Counted from the stretch's first letter, positions 1 through 5,458 are shown. The stretch: 12,720 bases of DNA from Baffinella frigidus (GCA_026770585.1 MU646702.1:315622-328341), one strand, 5' to 3'. Translations and numbers: made by a program. Notes: generated by a model not told the origin, from the sequence alone.

Positions 1-80
1 CTTCACCCTACACCCTACACCCTACACCCTACACCCTACACCCTTCACCCTACACCCTACACCCTGCACCCTAACCACTA
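1..80. repeat. Telomere-like CCCTACA array
   Basis: Near-perfect heptamers of CCCTACA with occasional CCCTTCA and CCCTGCA variants fill the left edge. The C-rich strand reads toward the window interior, as expected for a left chromosome end. The canonical CCCTAAA unit is the minority here, so this is a homogenised variant block (subtelomeric or interstitial) rather than a proven terminal telomere. Confidence 0.8.
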
Positions 81-85
81 CCCAG

Positions 86-139
86 GCGGGCTCCCCGCTC
101 TACACAACCAAGGCGTTCATCCCCGCGATCGATTCCTAA
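86..139 (+). pseudogene. Truncated SNU114 exon copy (a) in telomeric repeats
   Basis: Directly after an acceptor-like CCCAG the sequence reads [17 protein letters not shown] and then TAA. This is the first 17 codons of the exon at 885-992 with one substitution (I to T). Homology stops within the Ser codon and telomere-like sequence resumes, supplying the stop. It cannot encode a functional protein as it stands. Confidence 0.75.
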
Positions 140-333
140 ACCCCTATACCCTAAACCCGAATCCCTACCGACCCTAACCCCTACCGGCCCTACACTCTAC
201 CGACCCTACGCCTAACCCCTAACAGAGGTTCCACTTTTGCTTTGAGACGTTCCACTCTCGACTTTTGTCTCGGTGGGCCGCGCTCTTTGAACGAGAGGAA
301 CCCTTCCGAAAGTCAACCGTAACCCCTACCCAG
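140..333. repeat. Degenerate telomere-like spacer between exon copies a and b
   Basis: C-rich CCCTAAAC/CCCTACCG units, interrupted at about 230-302 by a non-telomeric block with a local repeat (GTTCCACTTTTGCTTTGAGA, then GTTCCACTCTCGACTTTTG). No gene is seen. The block ends with CCCTTCCGAAAGTCAACCG, also found in slightly different form before the intact exon (852-870), so these spacers are duplicated together with the exon pieces. Confidence 0.65.
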
Positions 334-387
334 GCGGGCTCCCCACTCTACACTACCAAGGCGTGCATCCCATCGATCCATTCCTAA
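334..387 (+). pseudogene. Truncated SNU114 exon copy (b)
   Basis: Second fragment of the same exon, preceded by TACCCAG. It translates as AGSPLYTTKACIPSIHS and ends at the same in-frame TAA junction as copy a. It has more substitutions than copy a, so it is older or less well homogenised. The shared breakpoint indicates that copies a and b come from one truncation that was later duplicated. Confidence 0.72.
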
Positions 388-675
388 ACCCCCACACCCT
401 AAACCCGAATCCCTACCGACCCTAACCCCTACCGACCCTACACTCTACCGACCCTACGCCTCACCCCTAACCCCTAACCCCCAACCCCCAACCCCTAACC
501 CCTAACCCCTACCGACCCTAAACCCTTCCGACCCTACACCCCAACCTCTCAACCCTACCAGCCCTAAAACCCCATCCCCTATCCAGCTAACCCCTAACCC
601 CTAACCCCTGACCCCTGACCCCTAAACCCTATAACCCCTAATCCCTAACCCCTAACCCCTCCATCCCCTCCCCAG
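388..675. repeat. Degenerate telomere-like array
   Basis: Mostly CCCCTAA, CCCTACCGA and CCCTGAC variants with irregular spacing. No open coding sequence or other motif is visible. Confidence 0.7.
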
Positions 676-707
676 GCGGGCTCCCCGCTCTACACAACCA
701 AGGCGTT
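676..707 (+). pseudogene. Truncated SNU114 exon copy (c)
   Basis: The shortest fragment, following CCTCCCCAG and reading AGSPLYTTKA before homology is lost at GCGTTGCTCTAACCCC. Its breakpoint differs from copies a and b, so it was truncated separately. Confidence 0.65.
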
Positions 708-884
708 GCTCTAACCCCTAGTCCACAACCCATAACTCATAAATCCTAACTCCTAAATCCTTTACCCTAAACCCCACCGACCCTGTCAAAAACAGGACCG
801 GAAACCATCCGGTCAATTTTGACCGGATGGGGTCAAAATAACAACCCACAACCCTTCCGAACGTCACCCGTAACCCCTCCCCAG
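708..884. repeat. Telomere-like spacer with perfect 26-bp palindrome
   Basis: Degenerate C-rich repeats up to about 780. At 805-830 there is a perfect inverted repeat, two 12-bp arms (CCATCCGGTCAA and TTGACCGGATGG) around TT. A smaller hairpin (CCTGTCAAAAACAGG) lies at 782-796. The last bases, TAACCCCTCCCCAG, are telomere-like and also form the pyrimidine tract and acceptor of the exon at 885. Confidence 0.7.
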
Positions 885-992
885 GCGGGCTCCCCGCTGT
901 ACACAATCAAGGCGTTCATCCCCGCGATCGACTCGTTCGGGTTCGAGACGGATCTCCGGACGCATACCCAGGGACAGGCTTTCTGCGTCCAG
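885..992 (+). CDS. EFTUD2: U5 snRNP GTPase SNU114/EFTUD2, exon n-2 (partial gene)
   Basis: This is a 36-codon, phase 0 exon between CCCCAG and a GT donor (CAG|GTCCGA). It reads [17 protein letters not shown] followed by [19 protein letters not shown], nearly identical to the C-terminal EF-G domain V-like segment of EFTUD2 (Snu114). EF-2 differs here ([20 protein letters not shown]), so this is the spliceosomal paralogue. Snu114 is a GTPase in the U5 snRNP that controls Brr2 and spliceosome activation in the nucleus. The exon continues in phase into 1628-1746 and 3101-3203, with deduced introns of 635 and 1354 bp. The upstream several hundred residues, including the GTPase domain, are not in the window: to the left are telomere-like repeats and truncated copies of this exon. 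The gene is therefore either 5'-truncated or continues beyond the left edge. Identity is very secure, function is not. Confidence 0.9.
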
Positions 993-1268
993 GTCCGAAA
1001 CCCTGGACCCTGTTTCCTGGAGAGAGACAGAGAGAGAGAGGGAGAGAGAGAGAGAGAGAGAGAATCGGATCTCCGGACGCACACCCAGGGCCAGGCTTTC
1101 TGCGTCCAGGTCCGAAACCCTGGACCCTGTTTCCTGGAGAGAGAGAGAGAGAGAGAGACAGAGAGAGAGAGAGAGGGAGAGACAGAGGGAGACAGAGAGA
1201 CAGAGAGAGAGAGAGAGAATCGGATCTCCGGACACACACCCAGGGCCAGGCCTTCTGCGTCCAGGTTC
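949..1268 (+). repeat. Triplicated exon end plus 5' splice site with GA tracts
   Basis: The last part of the SNU114 exon, its donor and the following 30 or so intron bases recur starting at 949, 1066 and 1221. Units 1 and 2 are separated by purine (GAGA/GACAGA) microsatellites. Unit 1 is 117 bp, a multiple of three, so donor 2 (after 1109) keeps the frame and would add 39 Arg/Glu-rich residues. Unit 2 is 155 bp and donor 3 (after 1264) shifts the frame. All three donors have the form CAG|GT. Confidence 0.85.
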
Positions 1269-1272
1269 GCCC

Positions 1273-1278
1273 CAAACC

Positions 1279-1324
<46 letters not shown>

Positions 1325-1403
1325 ACCCTGAACCCTGAACCCTGAACCCTGAACCCTGAACCCTGAACCCTAATCCCATTCTCTGATCCCTAAACCCTAA
1401 ACC
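1273..1403. repeat. Interstitial telomere-like array inside an intron
   Basis: Blocks of homogenised heptamers: about eight CCCTCAA, then about six CCCTGAA, then CCCTAAA. They lie in the deduced intron between the exons ending at 992 and starting at 1628. Each variant forms its own run, suggesting local unit expansion rather than random decay. Confidence 0.8.
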
Positions 1404-1461
1404 CTGTAACCCAATCTCGAACCCACCCGCACTCCTTGCTCTGCCGGCAGGCATCTCTGCC

Positions 1462-1510
1462 TAGGCAATACCGTAGGCCTACCTACCCCATTTTCAGGCC
1501 GTTGCCCTAT
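1462..1510 (+). repeat. Solo arm of palindromic family 3
   Basis: TAGGCAATACCGTAGGC, a short variable stretch, then TTTTCAGG.CGTTG matches the right arm of the palindromic element at 9355-9598 (copy at 9557-9605). No matching left arm is present here. Confidence 0.6.
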
Positions 1511-1521
1511 TAACTACCCAT

Positions 1522-1643
1522 CTTCCCGCAGCTATTTACCCACTTACAAGCATCTGACCACAATCGTTTTTTTTCAGCTATTTGACTACTGGTAGCATCT
1601 GACCAGTACCGTTTTTTTCTGCTGCAGGTATTTGACCACTGGG
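1522..1643 (+). repeat. Triplicated 3' splice site and start of next exon
   Basis: Three related segments: CCCGCAGCTATTTACCCACT (from 1525), TTTTCAGCTATTTGACTACT (from 1572), and the true acceptor CTGCTGCAG followed by GTATTTGACCACTGG (from 1619). The linker GCATCTGACCA occurs twice between them. The first two are decayed copies of the acceptor and exon start, and still carry usable-looking CAG sites with pyrimidine tracts. Confidence 0.7.
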
Positions 1644-1746
1644 CGATCGTGCCGGGCGACCCGCTCGACAAGTCCATCGTGCTCCGCCCGCTGGAGCCCC
1701 AGCCGGCCCCGCACCTCGCGCGCGAGTTCATGGTCAAAACGCGCAG
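1628..1746 (+). CDS. EFTUD2: SNU114/EFTUD2, exon n-1
   Basis: This 119-nt exon follows a strong T-rich tract and CTGCAG. It reads [18 protein letters not shown], then [20 protein letters not shown], then R plus two bases of a split Arg codon. This is the highly conserved C-terminal block of Snu114. The donor is GCGCAG|GTCCGC, phase 2. The AG at 1745-1746 joins the G at 3101 to restore AGG (Arg), giving the family's KTRRRKG motif exactly. The frame is intact with no stop or indel, and third positions are almost all G or C, as in other real exons of the window. The identity is essentially certain. Whether it is still expressed depends on the missing 5' part. Confidence 0.9.
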
Positions 1747-1764
1747 GTCCGCTTTCGCTCCAAA

Positions 1765-1856
1765 AACCCAGGGTGTCAACTTTAGAACAGTCCAGCAACC
1801 CAGGGAGTCAACTTTAGAACAGTCCAGAAACCCAGGGTGTCAACTTTAGAATATTC
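1765..1856 (+). repeat. 32-bp tandem repeat, three copies
   Basis: Unit AACCCAGGGTGTCAACTTTA followed by GAACAGTCCAGA starts at 1765, 1797 and 1829. It begins 18 bp downstream of the exon n-1 donor. Its CAACTTTAGAACAGT core has no recognised function. Confidence 0.85.
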
Positions 1857-1867
1857 CGTGAAGACCC

Positions 1868-1951
1868 CTGGAGCCCCAGCCGGCCCCGCCCCCCACCTCG
1901 CGCGCGAGTTCATGGTCAAAATGCGAGTTCATGGTCAAAACGCGCAGGTCC
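1868..1951 (+). pseudogene. Duplicated 3' half of SNU114 exon n-1
   Basis: Repeats the exon from CTGGAGCCCCAGCCGGCCCC through GTTCATGGTCAAAACGCGCAG and its GT donor. It carries a 5-bp C-rich insertion that breaks the frame and a second tandem copy of GCGAGTTCATGGTCAAAA. It lies inside the last intron, offers a decoy donor (CGCAG|GTCCCT) and is not translatable in frame. Confidence 0.75.
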
Positions 1952-2004
1952 CTCTTCCACCCAGAAAGGGAAGGGCGTTGACTGCGGGTCGAAACCGAGG
2001 ACTA

Positions 2005-2220
2005 CAGGGGCACCTCGCTCACAAGAAAGCGCCCCCCTCCCTAGTGGCTATACGTCTGGGTCGTTTGACCAGGCCGTAATCTGGTACAAATCCACTGATT
2101 TTACAGTGAATTTACTACCTCGAGACGTATAGCAGCTAGGGACCAGAAAGGGCCTTAGGCATAGGCCTGCTGTAGGGTCCTGGGGGGGGGGGGCGGTTTC
2201 TTATGCGCGAGGTACCCCTG
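2005..2220. mobile_element. Family 1 MITE with nested hairpin (E1)
   Basis: Left end CAGGGGCACCTCGCTCACAA and right end TTATGCGCGAGGTACCCCTG, flanked by TA on both sides. The interior is interrupted at 2041-2139 by a second inverted repeat (CTAGTGGCTATACGTCT and AGACGTATAGCAGCTAG), which lengthens it from about 117 to 216 bp. Non-coding. Confidence 0.85.
2041..2139. mobile_element. Nested 99-bp inverted-repeat element
   Basis: 17-bp imperfect terminal inverted repeats enclose AT-rich sequence unlike the GC-rich host element. No other copy is seen in the window, so its family status is unproven. An internal palindrome (CACTG...CAGTG) lies near 2094-2108. Confidence 0.5.
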
Positions 2221-2310
2221 TAGTGACCTAGGGCCCTGCGGTGGTCCTTGGATGGGGGCATTGCCAGATCATCTTGGCACGTCTTCTCACTTCACTGGCG
2301 CCTAATAATG

Positions 2311-2367
2311 CGAGAGAGAGAGAGAACAGTGCGTTTATTACGGATCGAAACCAACATGGACACCATG
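2311..2367 (+). repeat. Dispersed repeat R1, copy 1
   Basis: A GA-rich tract followed by GTGCGTTTATTACGGATCGAAACCAA, described in parts: TTATTACGGATCGAAACCAA is the most conserved stretch. It recurs at 3547-3587 on the same strand and at 12369-12417 on the opposite strand. No function assigned. Confidence 0.7.
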
Positions 2368-2368
2368 C

Positions 2369-2540
2369 AGAGCGCTGTGCAGAGAAGTTGGCCATGGGAA
2401 ATAATGAAAAATCGAGAAATTGGAGCCATTTTGTGGACTTTTGAGAAATTGAGTACTATGAATTTCTCAAAAGTGGAGAAAATGGCTCCAAATCCCCCAT
2501 ATTCCATTTTGCGGTGGCGAACTTCTCTGCACAGCGCTCT
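2369..2540. mobile_element. 172-bp hairpin element
   Basis: Perfect 21-bp ends (AGAGCGCTGTGCAGAGAAGT plus T, and its complement) at 2369-2389 and 2520-2540. An inner stem, 2422-2450 against 2461-2489, has 3 mismatches in 29 around a 10-nt loop at 2451-2460. The AT-rich interior differs from family 1. Probably a MITE. No second copy and no clear target duplication are seen here. Confidence 0.75.
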
Positions 2541-2598
2541 ATTCCCCTCCGTGAAGGCCTTGTATGACTAGGACTTTACAACGTGTCGTGATTCAGCA

Positions 2599-2652
2599 GG
2601 CCTGCTGTAGGGTCCTAGGGGGCGGCGGTTTCTCATGAGCGAGGTACCCCTG
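2599..2652. mobile_element. Family 1 right half only (E2)
   Basis: GGCCTGCTGTAGGGTCCTAG followed by the G-run and TCATGAGCGAGGTACCCCTG, with no left half. It matches the solo right half at 3018-3060, and both adjoin copies of the same intron-end sequence, so one is probably a segmental duplicate of the other. Confidence 0.75.
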
Positions 2653-2798
2653 TGTCGCGGCACGCGTGTTCTGACGAGGTGTAGTGTGGTGTGGTTTGGC
2701 CGTGTCGGTATTATTCATCAAGCTCTTTCTCTCTCGGGAGTAACAAAGGTCTCTCTCTCTCTGGCAGGCGCGCGGGGATGAGCGAGGACTAGTGAGTG

Positions 2799-2839
2799 AC
2801 CTAGGGGGCCCTGGCGGTGGTTCTTAGAGGGGGGGTGCA
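2799..2839. mobile_element. Truncated family 1 fragment
   Basis: GGGGCCCT.GCGGTGGTTCTTA and a G-run resemble the middle and right part of family 1, but the terminal arm is lost. Confidence 0.4.
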
Positions 2840-2848
2840 ATTGCCTGG

Positions 2849-2977
2849 AGGGGTACCTCGCTCATAAGAAAACGCCCCCCCCTAGGACCCTACAGTAGGC
2901 CCATGCCTAGGGCCCATGCCTAGGGCCCTACGGTGGTCCTAGGGGGGGGGCGGTTTCTTATGAGCGAGGTACCCCTG
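2849..2977. mobile_element. Family 1 MITE (E3)
   Basis: Nearly complete element, with a degraded first base (GGAGGGGTACCTCGCTCATA) and an intact right end. It contains an internal duplication of GCCCATGCCTAGG. It lies in the deduced last intron of the SNU114 gene. Confidence 0.85.
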
Positions 2978-3017
2978 TAACCATCGCGGCACGCGTGTTC
3001 TGACGAGGTGTGGTGTG

Positions 3018-3060
3018 GGGTCCTAGGGGGCGGCGGTTTCTTGTGAGCGAGGTACCCCTG
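3018..3060. mobile_element. Family 1 right half only (E4)
   Basis: GGTCCTAGGGGGCGGCGGTT and TTGTGAGCGAGGTACCCCTG with no left arm, 40 bp before the last SNU114 exon. Confidence 0.75.
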
Positions 3061-3100
3061 TATCGCGGCCCGCGTGTTGTGACGAGGTGTGGTGTGGCAG

Positions 3101-3203
3101 GCGCAAGGGGATGAGCGAGGACGTGTCGATCAACAAGTTCTTCGACGACCCTATGCTCCTCGAGCTCGCCCGCCAGGACCAGGACCTCCAGGCCTATTTC
3201 TAG
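3101..3203 (+). CDS. EFTUD2: SNU114/EFTUD2, last exon with stop
   Basis: The exon starts after GTGTGGCAG with the G that completes the split Arg codon. It reads [17 protein letters not shown], then [16 protein letters not shown] and TAG. The block through [11 protein letters not shown] matches the extreme C-terminus of EFTUD2, where the human protein likewise ends about 10 residues after LLELA. The tail QDLQAYF is lineage-specific. An internal ATG at 3111 could be mistaken for the start of a 30-residue protein, but the upstream frame and splice phase show it is an internal Met. The 3' side has further copies of the tail and stop. Confidence 0.9.
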
Positions 3204-3547
3204 ACAGACAGAGAAGCGTCTCGACCCTTCTAGACCCTTCAAGAAGCTTCTAGACCCTTCCAGAAGCTTCACGACCCTCGAGCTCGCCCGCCAGGACCAG
3301 GACCTCCAGGCGTATTTCTAGACAGACAGAGAAGCTTCTCGACCCTTCTAGACCCTTCCAGAAGCTTCCGTCCGCTTCTCGAGCTCGCCCGCCAGGACCA
3401 GGACCTCCAGGCCTGCTTCCAGAGTGGCAGAGAGTTTATTCTAGACCCTTCCAGAAGGGTCTGGAATAATGCGTTTATTCTAGACCCTTCCAGAAGCTTC
3501 TAGACCCTTCCAAAAGCTTCCGACCAGGACCTCGAGGCCTACTCCTA
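3158..3547 (+). repeat. Repeated SNU114 tail and TCTAGACCCTTCCAGAAGCT array
   Basis: After the authentic stop, the segment encoding [14 protein letters not shown] recurs at 3276-3323 with stop and at 3378-3420 with the stop lost; a shorter degenerate copy lies at 3521-3547. The spacers are tandem and partly inverted 20-bp units TCTAGACCCTTCCAGAAGCT. Copy 2 lacks the ATGCTCCT found in the exon (ACGACCCT joined to CGAG). These are post-stop duplications, so the protein end is unaffected. Confidence 0.8.
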
Positions 3548-3587
3548 GAGAGGAAAGTGCGGTTATTACGGATCGAAACCAATGTGA
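3547..3587 (+). repeat. Dispersed repeat R1, copy 2
   Basis: GAGAGGAAAGTGCGGTTATT and ACGGATCGAAACCAATG match the copies at 2311-2367 and, inverted, at 12369-12417. The following 3588-3732 stretch holds nothing recognisable except a GTGAGGACCG motif shared with 4680 and 11192. Confidence 0.65.
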
Positions 3588-3732
3588 GGACCGAGTCCAG
3601 GACGAGCCTGCCTCGGCCGTTAGGTCGACTGTATTCGGGGTGTTCTATCGGGCACAGTTCACACTTATTGCGGGCCGTGTGTCACCGTGGGCCCTGGGAA
3701 ATAAACTCGGAATCCAGAAGCAAGATGGCCTA

Positions 3733-3857
3733 CAGGGGTACCTTGCTCATAAGAAACGCCCACCCCCCTAGGATCACCGTAGGGCCCTACACCTGTAGAC
3801 ATGGTCCTCCTGTGGGGTCCTAGGGGGGGGCTGTTTCTTATGAGCGAGGTACCCCTG
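3733..3857. mobile_element. Family 1 MITE (E5)
   Basis: Full-length element flanked by TA, with arms CAGGGGTACCTTGCTCATAA and TTATGAGCGAGGTACCCCTG. The interior (CACCTGTAGACATGGTCC) differs from consensus. Confidence 0.9.
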
Positions 3858-3914
3858 TAGACCAATCGAGACGCGTCCGCCCGCTCTTCGCTTCTCGGCG
3901 TGAGGTCCTATGTG

Positions 3915-4032
3915 CAGGGGTGCCTCGCTCACAAGAAACCGCCCCACCCTAGGACCCTACAGTAGGACCATGCCTAGGGTCCTATGGTGGTCCTAGGGGG
4001 GGGGGCGGTTTCTTATGAGCGAGGTACCCATG
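3915..4032. mobile_element. Family 1 MITE (E6)
   Basis: Full length with several arm mutations (CAGGGGTGCCTCGCTCACAA on the left and GAGGTACCCATG on the right). Six bases separate it from E7. Confidence 0.85.
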
Positions 4033-4039
4033 TAGTCTA

Positions 4040-4118
4040 CAGGGGTACCGCGCTCATAAGAGAGCGCCCCCCCCCCTAGGACCACCATAGGGCCCTAAGC
4101 GTAGCCCTGCTGTTGCTA
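4040..4118. mobile_element. Family 1 left half (E7)
   Basis: CAGGGGTACCGCGCTCATAA and the C-run and interior are present. The right arm is missing after TGCTAGGAGG. 4119-4231 holds only a short GAAGAAGAAGAAGAAG tract and no gene. Confidence 0.75.
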
Positions 4119-4231
4119 GGAGGATTGGTCGGCCTGGCACTGAAGGTACATTTAACTCAAGCCAGGGGCACACTCTCGATGGGAAGAAGAAGAAGAAGAC
4201 AAAAGACTCTGCACGCCGCGCGTAGAAGTCG

Positions 4232-4353
4232 ATACCTCGCTCATAAGAAACCGCCCCCCCCCAGGACCCTACTGTAGACCTACAGTAGGCCCATGCCTAG
4301 GGCCCTATGGTTGTCCTAGGGGGGGGGCGCTTTCTTATGAGCGAGGTACCCCT
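4232..4353. mobile_element. Family 1 MITE, left-truncated (E8)
   Basis: The left arm starts at ATACCTCGCTCATAAG; the outer CAGGGG is lost. The interior has an extra CTGTAGACCTACAGTAGG. The right end GAGGTACCCCTAG runs directly into E9. Confidence 0.8.
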
Positions 4354-4455
4354 AGAAACTGCCCCCCCCCTAGGACTCCCCAGGGCCCTACGCAGAGTCC
4401 TACTGTAGGGTCCTAAAAGGAGGTGGTTTCTTATGAGCGAGGTACCCCTCCCCTG
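4354..4455. mobile_element. Family 1 MITE, left-truncated (E9)
   Basis: Begins inside the left arm at AGAAACTGCCCC, so about 18 terminal bases are missing. The right arm is complete, with a CCCCTCCCCTG extension. The junction with E8 looks like recombination between two elements. Confidence 0.75.
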
Positions 4456-4464
4456 TACAGTGTA

Positions 4465-4582
4465 CAGGGGTACCTCGCTCATAAGAAACCGCCCCCCCCT
4501 AGGACCCTACAGTAGGACCATGCCTAGGGCCCTATGGTGTCCTAGGGGGGGGGGGCGTTTTCTTGTGAGCGAGGTACCCCTG
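4465..4582. mobile_element. Family 1 MITE (E10)
   Basis: Full-length, near-consensus element with TA on both sides. In 4583-4818, between it and E11, no gene is seen; there are only shared fragments (GTGAGGACCG at about 4679, AGAAAAAAGTATCCAGCATC at about 4792). Confidence 0.9.
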
Positions 4583-4818
4583 TACACGAGGCATCCCTGT
4601 ACATCGTGTGCACTGACGCACGCCCTGACAGCTCTGCCTCAAGCCAGGGGGTCACGTGTGGACCAGGCCCCCTGCAGTGTGAGGACCGTCTCGGGACGAG
4701 CCCGCCTCAGGCGGAGAACATAAGTCATTTATGTAGACTTTAGGATATTGGGGTCACGTGTGGGCACACTCTGCAGGGGTGAGAGCACAACAGAAAAAAG
4801 TATCCAGCATCGACACTG

Positions 4819-4948
4819 CAGGGGTGCCTCGCTCATAAGAAAACGCACCCCCCCTTGGCCAACCGTAGGGCCCTAGGCATGGGCCTACATGATGTGCTGT
4901 AGGGTCCTAGCTAGGGGGGGGCGGTTTCTCATGAGCGAGGTACCCCTG
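4819..4948. mobile_element. Family 1 MITE (E11)
   Basis: Full length, left flank TG instead of TA (mutated), right flank TA. Interior contains an extra GATGTGCTGTAGGGTCC. Confidence 0.85.
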
Positions 4949-4950
4949 TA

Positions 4951-5123
4951 CGGGCGATAACGAAGGGACGACAGCTACAGGGGTACCTCGATTACAAGAA
5001 AACGCCTCCCCGTAGGACCCTACAGTAGGGCTATGCCTAGGGCCCTATGGTCGTCCTAGGGGGGTGACGTTTTCTTGTAATCGAGGTATCCCTGTACGGG
5101 CGATAACGAAGGGACGACAGCTA
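4951..5123. mobile_element. Family 1 variant MITE (E12) between 27-bp direct repeats
   Basis: The element at 4978-5094 carries the variant arms CAGGGGTACCTCGATTACAA and TTGTAATCGAGGTATCCCTG. The variant GATTACAAGAAAACG is mirrored as CGTTTTCTTGTAATC in the other arm. It is flanked by two identical copies of CGGGCGATAACGAAGGGACG ACAGCTA (4951-4977 and 5097-5123). The simplest reading is insertion at the TA joining a pre-existing 27-bp tandem pair. Confidence 0.85.
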
Positions 5124-5147
5124 CGGGAGCCTGAGGGTACACCCGAG

Positions 5148-5245
5148 GTTGATGTGATCCGAAAGGAAGCATGGCCTTTCTACATGTACAGAACAAGTTC
5201 CGGTGTCCGCCTATGTTGTGAGCTCGAAGAACCTAACGGACCTCA
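5148..5245 (+). repeat. Dispersed repeat R2, empty-site copy
   Basis: ATCCGAAAGGAAGCATGGCC, then TTCCGGTGTCCGCCTATGTT, then GAGCTCGAAGAACCTAACGG. A second copy at about 10126-10325 has a family 1 element inserted exactly at the TA of GCCTATG (here 5212-5213). No coding function seen. Confidence 0.8.
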
Positions 5246-5369
5246 AGGCGGAACCGACCTTCGCTACCAGATGAGACCCCGCTTAGGAGGAGAGAGGCCG
5301 CGCCGGCCAAGGCCAACACACAAGCGAGAGAGAACTTACCTTCATTAGTCAACCATTGAGGCTCATGAC

Positions 5370-5456
5370 CTGTCCGACCAAGGCTCACACGGGGCAAGCC
5401 TCGACGGCAAGAGGCGCAGCGCAACGTGGGAGGAGAGGGCGAGGCATGTGGGTATC
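5370..5456 (+). repeat. Dispersed GC-rich repeat R3, copy 1
   Basis: GCCTCGACGGCAAGAGGCGC, AACGTGGGAGGAGAGGGCGA and GGCATGTGGGTATCTA also occur in the tandem block at 6690-7020. 5246-5369 holds nothing recognisable. Confidence 0.6.
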
Positions 5457-5458
5457 TA

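Larger units (their letters stand above)
2653..3100 (+). repeat. Triplicated end of last SNU114 intron
   Basis: TCGCGGCACGCGTGTTCTGA followed by CGAGGTGTGGTGTGG occurs at about 2654-2699, 2984-3018 and 3062-3098. The third is the real acceptor region (GTGTGGCAG). At 2765-2789 there is also a copy of the acceptor and exon start (GGCAG, then GCGCGCGGGGATGAGCGAGG and AC) ended at once by TAG, so a decoy last exon sits 333 bp before the true one. Family 1 pieces separate the copies. Confidence 0.7.

Noticed and set aside
1-80. Certain chromosome terminus
   Set aside because: The unit is the variant CCCTACA and similar arrays occur internally, so a true end cannot be claimed from the sequence.
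833-1331. Overlapping open frames of 120-170 codons on both strands
   Set aside because: They arise from GA/CT microsatellites and duplicated exon ends; only 885-992 is conserved coding sequence and the rest is intronic.
885-1746. Elongation factor 2 as the identity of the exons
   Set aside because: The motif block resembles EF-2, but [20 protein letters not shown] and [20 protein letters not shown] are diagnostic of Snu114/EFTUD2.
2005-2220. hAT element classification for family 1 from its CAGGGG ends
   Set aside because: The filled/empty site comparison gives a 2-bp TA duplication, not the 8 bp expected for hAT.
3111-3203. Stand-alone 30-residue gene starting at ATG 3111
   Set aside because: The sequence is the Snu114 C-terminus, with the frame continuing upstream through an in-phase splice site, so the ATG is an internal Met.
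5064-5348. 94-codon plus-strand frame
   Set aside because: It starts inside a MITE arm and runs through dispersed repeat R2; no coding signature.
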